DNA from: Taxillus chinensis
Lineage: Eukaryota; Streptophyta; Magnoliopsida; Santalales; Loranthaceae
Direction of reading: 5' to 3'
Length of the DNA: 64,000 nt
Assembly (NCBI GenBank): GCA_023512835.1
Contig: CM042092.1
Coordinates: 2,195,293 to 2,259,292, forward strand
Each line of letters begins with the position of its first letter. Position 1 is the first letter of the stretch. The position numbers and the translations under genes are program-made. Under the pieces are notes generated by a model. That model had not been told where the DNA came from and did no database searches. It saw nothing but the letters and a program-made list of their open reading frames with translations. Below are positions 1 through 11,235 of the stretch, piece after piece.

Positions 1-22
1 TTATTATTATTATTATTATTAT
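1..22. repeat. (TTA)n microsatellite at the window edge
   Basis: About seven TTA units open the window. The tract is probably cut by the window boundary. Confidence 0.8.
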
Positions 23-1335
23 GTGGATCCATTAACTGTACAATTTACACTCATCTTCCAGCAGAATTTATATTCATTGGAAAGGATAAAACATATCTAT
101 ATTTTTTATTGCTGCGAAGAGCATCAGCATTAAAGAGCTCTTTACTTCTTCCTTTTTAGAATCTTCTAACATAAGGTTTTACATCAGGAAGGGGCACTGG
201 GGTGAAAACAACAGTGAAGAGCTACCACTAAAATGTTCCTGCATGGACTAATAATCGAGATAGAATAGAAACACACACCAAACTACAAAACCAATTGTTT
301 TTGATAAAACTAATTTCACACAACTTTGAAAAGCATTTAGGGAATTAGGGGTAGTTCTTTATCTGCAAAAACTATACAGTCATACCCAAACACAGAAACC
401 TTGTTCCGTGTCAATAATTTTCAAAATGTTCTAATTTCTATGAACTGCATAATACAATTGTAATGTGAATAATCAATATTTTACTAAATTCATAAGTATA
501 TTTTCTATTTCAACTAGAAGTCTATCAGAAAACATGCCAATGCAGAGACTTCTAAAAATTGTTTACAAACAGAATGGTGCCTAGAAATCAGTTTTCCTTG
601 TCCTTTTCAATATGAATTTTCAGTTATTTGTGTAATTCTATAAGTCTATGACGAACCTTCCTCTGTAGGACAGGCGATTGTTTAGGTTTTGGTTTATGTG
701 TCAAAACTCTGTAAATCACTGTTAACTCTTGGGTTTCTCATTCCTTACTCTAATAGATAGGTTAGCAACGACATGGCTCTGTTTCGTCCACTAGATTGTA
801 TTTAACTTGGTTCTCTGCATAGGAAACGTTGCAAAATGGGTTTTTCTCTTCTGCGGGATGTTGGATTCTTTAGATTCTATGGATATGCCGATTTAAACGA
901 AGTCCTTGCATCCACCTCAGGTGGAAACAGCATGAAAATGAATTTGAACTCCACAAGGCTCACAGGCATGGTATCAGATAAATCCCACCTCAACAAACCA
1001 TATATTTATATGAATGAGAAACTGAACAAATATGAAAACGTGACTGAAGCTGCGCTAAACTACATAACATTCAAAGAAATTCATAGCTGCACGACTTCTT
1101 CAATAAACCCATATATATTCTGCATTCATATGTAACAACCATCAAACAAAATATCATAAAACCTACGCTGTTGTATAAGAGAGCTGAGATTACATCTAGA
1201 AATACAAAAAAAAAAGAAGGCAGGTCATTCCCTTATTACAAAAGATCACAGCAGCAGCGAGATCGACTCGGAACCGTGTGATTCGAATACAATCAACAGA
1301 AGCTCAACAGCACGCACGACAACAGAGAAACAAAA
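23..1335. other. AT-rich non-coding flank of the small membrane-protein gene
   Basis: I see no recognisable coding sequence here. The part next to 1335 should hold the 3' UTR of the minus-strand gene at 1336-1700. An open frame at 836-1135 has no recognisable domain or splice context, and I do not call it. Confidence 0.5.
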
Positions 1336-1700
1336 TCACAAAACCTGACGGAGAATCCTCCGGGTCGTGGCGACCGAAGCCTTTCGACCGCTCCGATCCT
1401 CAGGGACTCCGGAGTCGGATTCGTCGTGGTACCATCCGACGGATCTCTGGGCTTCGAGGACGATCTGAGAGAGACCTGAGCCAACGAGCGAACCGAAATC
1501 AGAACGAGAAATCAAAATGACAGCAAGATGGATCGAGATCTGAGGCAAAGACCTTGTTTGACGGTTTGTCTCTTCTCTCGGATGTCGTGGACGGTGGCGG
1601 AGACCTTCCAGTAGAGAGGGCGGCCAACGTAGTACAGCAGTAGAATGGAAAGTACGACGAGCACTACGCGAAACGAGACCCTAGCTGTCGGAGACGCCAT
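1336..1700 (-). CDS. small single-pass membrane protein, two exons, function unknown
   Basis: Coding exons on the minus strand are 1700-1553 and 1475-1336, with a 77-bp intron at 1476-1552. The donor reads CAAG|GTCTTT and the acceptor CTCAG|GTCTC; the split codon is glycine. The exons join into 95 residues plus a stop. After a short basic N-terminus (MASPTARVSFR), residues 12-24 or so form a hydrophobic segment rich in V, L and I. A polar region with YVGRPLYWK follows, then SVGWYHDESDSG, then a basic C-terminus. From memory, small plant proteins of this layout are conserved but uncharacterised; no enzymatic motif is visible. The ATG is chosen because the membrane segment follows directly and a CT-rich leader lies just upstream. 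The intact frame and canonical splice sites make it the most credible gene in the first 40 kb. The function is not known to me. Confidence 0.8.
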
Positions 1701-1726
1701 TGTTAGCCTTTCTTCTCCAGTGCGCT

Positions 1727-1763
1727 CGCGCTCTCTCCCTCCCTCTCTCTCTCTCTCTCTCCC
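1727..1763. repeat. CT-rich tract in the leader of the 1336-1700 gene
   Basis: A (CT)n run at about 1743-1761 sits roughly 30-60 bp upstream of the ATG of the minus-strand gene. It reads as (GA)n on the coding strand. Such tracts are common in plant 5' UTRs and core promoters. A regulatory role is inferred from position only. Confidence 0.6.
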
Positions 1764-3639
1764 TTACACCCTCCCTCCCTCTCAGAGACGGATGTTGGAA
1801 GATCGGATGAGATGAGTGTTGGGCCCTGCGAGGGAGAGATTTGGGTACAAAGCCCAATACCATCTTTGGGCATATTTCGAAAAGCCCAAATGATAAGACA
1901 TGGATCCATACGTCACGCATGGACTTCCAAAATTGCACCAATTATACACATTTGAGAATTGACAAAACTAAGGCCCGTGCGAAAAAAAAAAAAAAAAAAA
2001 AGATTATTTTTTTTTTAATTAAATAAGGTGGAGTTATTACGCAAGGGAGTGAATCCCGCGCGAGTGTGCAACACGTCAGCAGAAAAAACCAAAGTCGGAC
2101 TAACCACTATTTTAAAGCCCTGTGTATATATAAATAGAAAAATAAATTTTATCCGGATGATTTACCATAAGTCCATTAACTCATCACGCTACAAATCAGG
2201 ACTCGTACACATGAATGAGAACAATGATGAGTAATTGGGCTTTTCCAAGAATATATAAAAAGTCATGTGCAGGATACAAAGAATCATATTTGGATTAATT
2301 CAACATATAAAAATCAATTGATGTTAATATATCCTAACCGATAATAAAAAATGAGTTAATTAATTGAATTTTTGAATAGAAATTTAGGCTGATGTTGTCG
2401 ATGAAGAGTTTGGCTTGCTTGGATAACTTGGAAGGATTGGCCATGAATTACTGGTGTTGGTTTGGTAGTGTATTTTCATTGATTAAGCTAAAATATACTG
2501 ATAAAAATGAATTAGAGCAATTTCAACGCTACTATATCCTTCTATGCCTAGAAAAATATAAAAGATCTTCATTTGTAGTTTGAAATCTCTGAAAATATGC
2601 ACTTTAATTATCCGTACCATACATATTTTTGATTATTTTGTATACCATCAATATTTTGTTTTAAAAAATAATTATTAAATTAAATATTTATGTATTATTG
2701 TGTGTAAACGTTTGTAGTGATCTAATGACTGATGTTACGTCCGGACTGAATATCTACATGCACATCCTTATGTTTGTTTGTAAATTGAAGTATCATACAT
2801 GTAAGTGAACATTGAAAAATATATTAAGGAAAAAATTAAATAAAATGCTTTGGTTTATTGGAAAATAAATTAAAAAAGGGATAAATGATTGTATTATGGA
2901 TGTATTGTTAGATGTATTATTATTAGCGTCATTTAAATAAGGAAAATTTTATTTTATTGTTATGGTTATTCTAACTCTTTAGTGTTTTTGTTATTTTATT
3001 GTCGCCTTTTTTTTACCTTATTTTTGTTGAATCGTTTGCATTTTTTTATTGTTCTTATTTTGTTACTATTTTATGGTCAGTAGTTACCATTATCATATAT
3101 TCATAATTAATGTAAATAATTTTACTTATTAAGATTTGTTATCACATTATTATTTCTTATTATTACCACTACTGTCTGTAGCTCAAATTCTTTGCGGTAT
3201 GACAGAAAGCTGTCCCGGTCTGATTTTGTTTGGGCCGGCTGGAAAATTGGATTTGGTATCAGCTCGATTTAGACATCATCTCACGTGTTCCTATCATGCA
3301 TGAACCTGTACATTATTAGTTTTATCATTATAGTGCATGATTTATTTAATCCAGCCACGACAGAGAGCAACCAGAGGAGGCCCTGCAGCATGATATCATT
3401 AATCTCTGTCTTGGTTTAATTTTGGTTGAGTTGACTGGATAATTGCTGTAACTGCAAATGCAAAAATAACTGCTGTAATGTCAAGAATTGCTAGGGGATT
3501 GAGGAAACCAAAGCAGCACGACAGTGTTAGGTTCTGCTCCACAGTTTGATTGAAAAAAGAAACATCGCTGTAACGTCCAAGAAAGAAGACAGCTTGAGGA
3601 AATTAACGGTCTTGTTAAAAATGTATTGTAACGTCCAAA
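1764..3639. other. intergenic AT-rich sequence, no gene seen
   Basis: It includes a poly-A run at 1982-2000 followed by a T run, probably the trace of an old insertion. The short open frames at 1841-2583 have no domain and no codon structure that I recognise. Confidence 0.5.
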
Positions 3640-3852
3640 AAAAATAAAGGCTGTAATTGACCCCATAAAAAAAACAGATATTGCATGCATTACAAAGGCG
3701 ACAGATATACGGCTGGAAAAAATGGGGGAGCATGATATATATACGGCTGGAAAAAGAGACAAAGGGAGAGGTTCCTGCATATGAAAAACAAGATATACTG
3801 CGTGAGAAGAGGGCACAACGGCATATGTGCATAAAAAAGAAGGTTCTTGCAT

Positions 3853-3937
<85 letters not shown>

Positions 3938-4275
3938 CATCACGAGATACTAAAAAAAAGGAGAGAACTGCATGAGAAGAAAAGGTGATACAGCGTGAGA
4001 ATTGAAAACATCAAACTGCACAAGAAATAAGAGGGAAAAAAAAAGATTGCGTGAGGGCCTGCTACATAAAAAGAAGCGTGCTGTGTAGAAAAAAAGGAGG
4101 GAAAGGTTCCTGCATAAAAAATAAAAAGAGCGCTAGAAACCTGGGAAAAAAGAAAGAAAGCATACTGCATAAAGGAGGGGGCTGATACTGCTGCGTACTT
4201 AAAAAAAAAAAAAAAAGCCAACGTGCACTGCATAAAAAAAAGAGAGGATACTGCATAACGGGGATTGCATAAACA
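3640..4275. repeat. degenerate purine-rich repeat field with a recurring TGCATAAAA-like core
   Basis: A core like (C/T)TGCATAAAA recurs more than ten times at irregular spacings of about 20-60 bp, separated by purine-rich spacers such as AAAGAGAG. It surrounds the long (GA)n tract. On the minus strand it yields long Phe/Ser/Leu-rich open frames, which are compositional artefacts. Confidence 0.5.
3856..3934. repeat. (AG)n microsatellite, about 39 units
   Basis: An uninterrupted AG dinucleotide run of about 79 bp. On the minus strand it encodes only an artefactual Ser-Leu repeat. Confidence 0.95.
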
Positions 4276-7200
4276 AGAGGCTTGCTGTCAGAAAGAGGGA
4301 CCCAAAAACTCCTTAATTACCATCAACTGCTGCTGCGCCTCGTGCTGCCTTCAGAACCATTTCGTTGCTGACTTGTACCCCCCCCAGCAACGTCACCTCC
4401 GCTTCCATCATATAACTTATCACCCACAACTCCTCACGTTGCTGGCTTGCTGCACGTCACTACCCAGTTCGTCCAGGCTCAAGCCACCGGCCTCACATCT
4501 GACCCCTCTTTCCCTCCTCCTGCAACACCAGGCCACAACCTTGCCCGTTTTGAGGAAGCTGCATCAAGAAAGAGGGCCTGTGTAGGGAGCAAAGAAAAAA
4601 TACAGGAGGAACGTGTTAAAAAAAGGTAGACGTGCTGCAACAAAATAACAAGTAAAAAAAGAAGAAAAAAACAGGTAACAAGGGACTGCAAAATAATAAT
4701 AAAAACAGGTTAACTAACGCGCAGCAAGAAGAAGGGAGGACGTTATGCAAAAGAAAAAGGAAAACTTCATCAGGCATGTTCTTAATTGTTATTATATGTA
4801 TCTTTGCTTTTAGCTTTGTTTTTCTTATCTAATTATAAACTGCAATGTCGTTCGTTCTGGTGTTCTATAGGCTGTAGTCTTGTTAGTATTTGCATGGGTC
4901 TTAGTTAAAAAGGCCATAAATATCAATTACATTTTGTCTAGGAGAGAAATTTAAAAAATAGCCTTGAACATAGAAACAATCCCTCAACATCCCTTGCTAT
5001 ACTGCTAGAAATTATGCACGTGATGTAGGTTGGAGTTGAGAAACGATTTGATTACATTTAAAGTTGATATGCAAAATTTGAGGTTCTTAATTTAGCATAA
5101 ACATGAAAATTAAATGACAGTTTTTAATATTCAAGCAGTAATAATATACCATAAACAATATATGATTAGCAAAAATATCAATTCAATGCAAGACACGCGC
5201 GTGCAACTAAAATAAAACAATTACTTCGAATTCCTCAATGTTAATGCAGGGAACACAAACAAGCCTTCTGATTATTTTTTTGGCTAATGATATGCAATTC
5301 TTAATTATCATCATCATCATAGTAGTCAAAGCATGCATCCAAGCACTGAAGCACTTCCAAAGTGAATCAAGACTTATATGATTAATTAATTTTCAATGAG
5401 TTTTTTTGGTCAAATGAACGTACTCCCCTGTGTTGTTGAAAAATTATAGATTAATACACTATATATTACTTTTGCTTATATTATACTTTGGTTGCTTTGT
5501 TGTCACTTTGATTGATATTTTATTGATAATACATCCGAACTCCCTCGCTTTAACACTTCGATAACTATGACCATCATTAGTTATTTTGATTTTTTATTTT
5601 TCAATTTTGCTTTAGCACTTCAATTACTATTAAGAACAACATTGTGTATGGAATATATAATTAAATTGGCTTACATGCTTTGGTACACTAAGTTTTCTAT
5701 TTGGATAAAAATAGTAAATGCATAATTAAGATTAAGCTATTCCGAAGATGAAAGAAACATTTTTGACCCAAGCATTAAGCTTAAGCTACTGGTAAGTAAA
5801 AGAAAGATAAGTAGGAGTAAATATACTTACCCATGCAGCTTCTGTCAAATTAAGGTTCAGCTCCTGACTGCATGAGAAGTAAAAGCTTTAAATTCTGTGC
5901 AATCCATTCCGTCATATAAGATGGATAATGCAAATGTATTTAATAAAGATGCGGATTGTTTTCCATGGCTGATGATTTAATAAGAACTTCAAAAATGAAT
6001 CAAATGATAAAGCAATACACATGTTTGGGTATATTTTGTGGTGTAACACTAACATTTAGTAAGACTTTAAACAAATAACAAAGATTTCTAAAACAATTTC
6101 AGTTGATAGGAAAGTCAGTAGCATCGTCTCATTATTTCCCAGACTGAATAAATTTCAGCAATTGTTTTCAATTAGATAATTGCATCGACACCAGTACAGT
6201 CATTATAAACGGCATTGCATACTAGCAATATCTCATGCCTTTGCAGATCAAAATTCAAAAGAAACATTTTCTTTTCAGGGCTCAAAACTGTAAATAAAAT
6301 ACTTGAGTGATTCCAACTCATCAAGGACTTCTTCAAGGTTTAAAAACATGTTGATGATTAAATTAAATTAAATTTATGAGTTCTACCAGATCAGTTTTGA
6401 AAACAAGAGTTATTTGAAAATTATGGCTAAACTGATGAGAACTTATTTAGTACCAAAATTATGGGAGATAAAACACACCAACTAATAATTAAGGTTTTAA
6501 AGCATAGTTATAAGTGATTGTCAAATAAAATAATCACATTTAAGCAGTTCGACAGGCAGAATAGGAAGAAGTATGTATCGATCCCAAAAAGACCCCACAT
6601 ACTAGAGTGTAATCACAACGGAGGAGTGAGATGAGGAATGGCTTTCAGGAGGTTCGGCACCACTGAGATCAGCCTTGGGTTTTGAGCAGTGACTTTAATA
6701 CTGTCTTGTACGGGAGGAAGAGGTAATGCAACCATGCGATCTCTCCATGCACAGTGAGGTCCAGCACCGCTGGGATAAGCTTTGGGTACTTCAGGATGGT
6801 TGCTTTACTGGGTTGAGTTCCAGGGCTGATGTGGTTATGTCTTGGATTGACATATTCTTTGTGTCTACTGATTCGGATCGAGGACCTCTTCCTGGGATTC
6901 TGTCCAATCCTTGATTATTTGACCAATTTCCGACCATCATCCTATCTCTCTTCAAGTGGATGGGCTGAGATGGGGTTCTACTCCATTCCAGTTCGAGAAT
7001 GTGACTAGCAGCTGATGATTTAGGGACATGGTGTAGGGTTGGCGGGAAGATGCCAGTTTGTGAGATGTGCGAGTTTTGTTTCATGAAGCTGGACTTGGTC
7101 AGGTCTAATTTGAAGGTCCAGGATACAGAGGTTTTCAATGATGTGATGGTGAAAACTGCCCGTACAACATTGCGAAGTGATTGTTAGATCCAAATCTCGA

Positions 7201-7490
7201 ACATGGAGATGAAGCGACAAACACGGACACAGAAAGCGGGACAGAGATGAGGACTGATTCCGAGTTCCTAAAAAGCTTGGCCGAACAGACAGAGGGTGGA
7301 GAGAGAAAATATGTGTGTATATATAAAATTTATATTAATTATTTTATTTGGGTCTCTTTTTGTATAGATTTCTGAATTTTTTTAAAATAAATTAGGTTTG
7401 GTTTGGTTTTTAAGTGATTGGGACAAGACAGCTAAATACTTACCTTGCTAGAGAAAATAGAATTTTCATTCTGCATCAGGAAATTGCACA
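4276..7490. other. intergenic sequence, no supported gene
   Basis: AT-rich sequence without recognisable domains. A less AT-rich block at about 6600-7260 contains open frames on both strands (for example 6791-7138 minus), but none resembles a known protein. Confidence 0.45.
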
Positions 7491-7864
7491 TTGTTGGGAA
7501 TATTTAGTACCCATGAAACTAGAAATGCTGTTTTTGCCACTGGCTTGGTTATAAATTATGTTCGAGCTGCTAGTGATGCTCTGGGAGAATTAATAGTTGC
7601 TATTCGCTCACGTCTAACTGATGTTGTTACCACTCTTACGGTAAATTTTAAACCTAATATAGCAACTGCTGTATTCATTTTTCCCATTTGGGTTCATTTT
7701 TGTTTTCCTCCCCAGTGTATGGATTTACCATAGATTAACACAGTTCTAACATCTGTCTTCTGTCATTTACAATGCAGGTACCCATATGGAGTGCAAATGT
7801 GATGCAGGCTATGCCAAATGCAGCACGGGTTGTTGCATATCGCTTTTGTATGTCGGTCCGTTGA
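7491..7864 (+). pseudogene. possible two-exon gene fragment, unrecognised
   Basis: An open stretch from about 7491 to 7640 encodes a non-repetitive sequence (including AVFATGLVINYVRAASDALG). It ends at ACG|GTAAAT. A T-rich 137-bp stretch follows and ends TGCAG|GTACCC at 7777. Splicing there keeps the frame and adds about 28 residues (VPIWSANVMQAMPNAARVVA onward) before a stop at 7862-7864. The amino-acid texture and consensus splice sites suggest one internal exon pair of a real gene, truncated downstream. I do not recognise the family. It could also be a captured exon or chance. Confidence 0.3.
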
Positions 7865-8002
7865 ACGAGAAATATATGCTTATGGAAAGATATCCTTGCA
7901 TTGCCAGTTTTAGAGAAGCTTGCTCTCGTTCAGCTTTTGAGCAGGAAAGTTCTTCCCCATGTGCGCAACATTACATCAAATGTTCGTCGCTAAAACGGAA
8001 AG

Positions 8003-8110
8003 GTCAACCCTCGAAGGTTAAAAGTGAACTCTCGAAGGTTAAAAGTCAACCCTCGAAGGTTAAAAGTCAGGTTTCAAGGTCTATGAGTCGAAGGTCAACC
8101 CTCAAAAACT
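8003..8110. repeat. 21-bp minisatellite, three clean and two decayed units
   Basis: Units start at 8003, 8024 and 8045, with consensus TCAACCCTCGAAGGTTAAAA plus G. Degenerate units follow at about 8066 and 8087. The period is a multiple of three, so the repeat stays open as a Ser-Lys-Val-Lys-Ser repeat. The core CCTCGAAGG is nearly palindromic. Confidence 0.85.
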
Positions 8111-8159
8111 TAAAGTCACTCAAAGGGTTGAATGTTAACCCTCGAAACTTTTGAGTCTT

Positions 8160-8940
8160 CGAGGCTCCGAGCGCTTTTTTTGTTTTAACTTTTAATTACC
8201 TTTTTACTTTCACTTAAAATACTAAAATGTAATAACTTTTAGAGATAGTCCGGGAAGACTCATACTTTCCTAAATAGACATTTTATAGTATTTCACATAA
8301 ACACATTTTCAGACAGTTTGACTAGGGGGATTGATTGTTTTTTTGTTAGTTTGACTTTTTCCGACAAATATTATTTTAGTCATAATTTCTTTGTTTTAAG
8401 TCAGAATTGAGCACAGTCAAGTACGTTAGTCTTCAAATTTCATCTTCTATCACATGGTATTAACCTTGGGACACTTCAGGTGCTTGTAGCAGAGGTTCTC
8501 AATTTTGAGCTTCTCTATTCGTGCCATAGTGTATCCATCTTGTGTAAATTGGGGTTTAACATCGACCGAAACCTGGGGCAGCCTTCTTGGTAGTAGTGGC
8601 TCTTTATGGACATGTTTAATAAGATATATGACATGAGCAAATATATATAAATTTATAATGTGTTAGTATGTTCAACCCGGATAAAATGAGATCTAACATG
8701 TACTATTGATTAAAATGAGATTTCGTATTCTTGTCTTGTATGTATGGTATGGATTAGGGACAAGACCCGTGCTAAGGTTCCTTTCTCGGTGTTTTCACCA
8801 ACCCCTTGTCCCTTCGAGTGTAGGCATAGGGATTCACTAACTAGTTTTTGTGGGTTGAAAATCCAGAGTGTGACATTTACTGGGTTCGCATACTACTTCG
8901 ACATTCGCATATTTATGTATCCACTTTTTCGACTATTTGA
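8160..8940. other. no gene seen
   Basis: AT-rich sequence between the minisatellite and the Copia relic. It may contain more of the same decayed element, but I cannot identify it. Confidence 0.4.
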
Positions 8941-9110
8941 TGTGATAATAGTGGCGTTATTGCTCTTGCTTCTAATCATGCCTTTCATGCTCAAACGAAG
9001 CATATCAAGGTTGACTTTCATTTATTTGTGAAAAGCTTACTAATCATGATATCTTATTACGCTTTATTTCCTCTCTCGCTCAATTGGCTAATGTACTTAC
9101 TAAGGGGCTA
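8941..9110 (+). pseudogene. Copia RNase H / pol C-terminal relic
   Basis: Read from 8941 the translation begins CDNSGVIALASNHAFHAQTK and continues HIKVDFHL. This matches the Ty1/Copia RNase H stretch that normally reads CDN..AI.LA.N..FHARTKHI..D.H. After a frame change, QLANVLTKGL at about 9081-9110 matches the usual QLADV.TKGL end of Copia pol. No LTR or upstream pol is recognisable nearby. It is a small decayed fragment unrelated to the Copia element at 10.9 kb, which is on the other strand. Confidence 0.65.
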
Positions 9111-9250
9111 AGAGGGCGGGCTTGGGCGGCAAGGACATGGGCTTAGGCGACGGGGATGGGGAGGCAAGGTTGTGTGGCAGGGAGGGTGGCTTGGGTGATG
9201 GGCTTGGGCGACGAGGATGGGAGGGCAGGGATGGGAGGGCTTGGGTGACG
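9105..9250. repeat. G-rich degenerate repeat (GGGCTTGGGYGAYGGGGATGGG type)
   Basis: Several imperfect copies of a GGGCTTGGGCGACGGGGATG-like unit lie head to tail right after the Copia relic. The many runs of three or four G on the plus strand could fold as G-quadruplexes; that is inferred from sequence only. Confidence 0.55.
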
Positions 9251-9679
9251 AAAATTATAGTTGATAGAACCCAAAAATGCGTAAATCTAGCCGTAAAATA
9301 GATGATCGATGCCTCGAGGCTTGCTCGATGCTTGAGACTTGCTTGAGCCTCAAGCTTGAGCAAACATTAAGCGAGATTCAAGCAAGGGCTCGAGCGATGA
9401 TTCGGGAGCATGCCGAATCGTAAAAAAAATGCCGATGTAGTTTATTACACTTCACTGGAGGCGCAAAAAATGTTGTAATGTTGGTTGTACCTTACAGTCC
9501 TCATTCATTTATCGGATTCAATAGTGTACTCGCATATTGATGGCATTACAAGCTTGCAATAGGTGACGTGGCACAAGTGTCTCTATGGGTAGAAAAGCCC
9601 GTTTGCCCAATGTACATACAGATGGGGTTTCTTCTTTATCTATATAGACAATTTTCAAATTGAAAACCCTATGACATTA

Positions 9680-10071
9680 GAGCATCCACTATAGACTCTC
9701 TATATGTATTTTTTGTTAGTTTGAAGAGCTAGTTTAACAAAAATACCTTAAAACTACACTTTTCAAACTCTCTATTCTGACAAAAAATTTAACAAAATGA
9801 ATAGTAACTCTTTAAATTTAACCAAATACTATTCACTCTCTATTTATTAAAATATTATATTTTCTCTCACCATATTTACTTTTTTATTTTTTTTCTTTCC
9901 ACATTTACTTTTCCATTTAAAAGAATAAATAAATATTTTAAAAATAATATTTTAATTGATAAAATGGTTAAAATAAAGAGACTAAAAAGTGTGCTTGGGT
10001 TGTTAAAATAGAAAAGATATACTTTTGGTTATTTTGAAGAGTCAAATTTGAAGAGGCTATAATGAATGCTC
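9680..10071. mobile_element. MITE, Tourist-like, TSD TTA
   Basis: The 392-bp element starts GAGCATCCACTATAGACTCT and ends with the imperfect inverted counterpart GGCTATAATGAATGCTC. TTA flanks it on both sides (9677-9679 and 10072-10074). The interior is AT-rich and non-coding. A 3-bp TTA/TAA duplication fits PIF/Harbinger-mobilised elements. The element at 44374-44750 has similar ends. Confidence 0.65.
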
Positions 10072-10866
10072 TTACATGCTTACATGCTTGCTCTCATAAT
10101 ATAAACCATGACGACTCCATTTTCTGCATGTTGGACCCATGCTTTCTATGAGGCATTGATGGACGCCTGGATTTCCTCTAATATTTTGCCTTTCGTTTCT
10201 GGCACAAACTTTGCCACGAACGAAATGCGAGTATGCCGATTCCGAATACGGATAGAAAGTACCGTCACATATATAAACACACGCACGTTTATGATAATCA
10301 GAGGCCCTCACCAATCATCATTAAAACTTACGGAGGCGAACACATAAAAGAAATATATATGTACCAATGGGACTCCAGGTAATAAGAAAGTTGAAAGTGT
10401 AGGAAACCAGCCATGCTCCTAGCCAGTTAACTAGGACCACCAAACTTCCAGCAGTTCCTTTCACATTTATGGGGAAGATCTACATATGTACCCACAAATG
10501 TTGTAGTCATGGAAATTGATTTTCCATAATATATATCCAATCCTTATACGGAGCATACGGTATGCATTTTGAAGTTGAAATAGATCGAGTATTGGTCTTT
10601 CAGGTAAAAAAAAAAAGTTACCTCAGACATAATAACCCATGGGACAGACCCTGTGCCTAAGGCAAAGAAGCCTATAAAAATCTAATCACATCGAGCAGGA
10701 AAGCAATATCCGTCAATTAAATGCTAATTATTAGTGATCGACTGTTAATTATGTGTTTAAATGTTAACACAAAATGGTGTCGGACTGTAAGATGATATCT
10801 TACCAACACTCCACCAACCGCCAAGAAAGGAACTACTTCAAGCAATAAAGAATGGCTCTGATTCAC
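10072..10866. other. no supported gene
   Basis: Overlapping open frames on both strands at about 10072-10347 have no recognisable domain. The stretch lies between a MITE and the Copia element. Confidence 0.4.
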
Positions 10867-10871
10867 AAAAC

Positions 10872-11223
10872 TGTTGGAATTGAAATAATTGGAAGCACAC
10901 ACAAAAATGATATGTTTATTCAACTTATCTTTTACACTTACAACCATAGGATATATGTATTACAATTTGTAACCGCTATACTAAAACACACCATAAATAT
11001 AAAATATGTAACCGCCACAATAATGTTGTAATCGACATTAATTAATATGTAATCGCCACCATAAATGTGTAACGGTCGTCATGAATGTGTAACGGCAACC
11101 ATGAATGTGTAATCGCCGTCATGAATGTGTAACGGCCACCATGAATATGTAACGGCCACCATAATGTTGTAACGGCCGTCATCAGTGCTTCCAATAAATA
11201 GATTTTAATTTGTAATTTCAATA
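10872..11223 (-). repeat. 3' LTR of the Copia element, 352 bp
   Basis: In element orientation it ends ...AATTCCAACA at 10872. It contains a run of about 20-bp units (like GTGTAACGGCCACCATGAAT) at about 11000-11185, two units more than the 5' LTR. The outer edge at 11223-11225 is uncertain by two bases. Confidence 0.9.
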
Positions 11224-11225
11224 CA

Positions 11226-11235
11226 CCCCCACAAA
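11226..11235 (-). other. polypurine tract of the Copia element
   Basis: On the minus strand TTTGTGGGGG lies immediately before the 3' LTR. This is the expected plus-strand primer position. Confidence 0.7.

Noticed and set aside
836..1135. Open frame of 99 residues as a separate gene
   Set aside because: No domain, no splice context, AT-rich composition, and it lies in the 3' flank of the minus-strand gene.
3481..3943. Minus-strand open frames with long Ser-Leu and Phe-rich stretches
   Set aside because: They are translations of the (AG)n tract and the purine-rich repeat field, with no domain.
8003..8110. Regular repeats considered as a CRISPR array
   Set aside because: The units are head to tail with no unique spacers, and the genome is a plant's.
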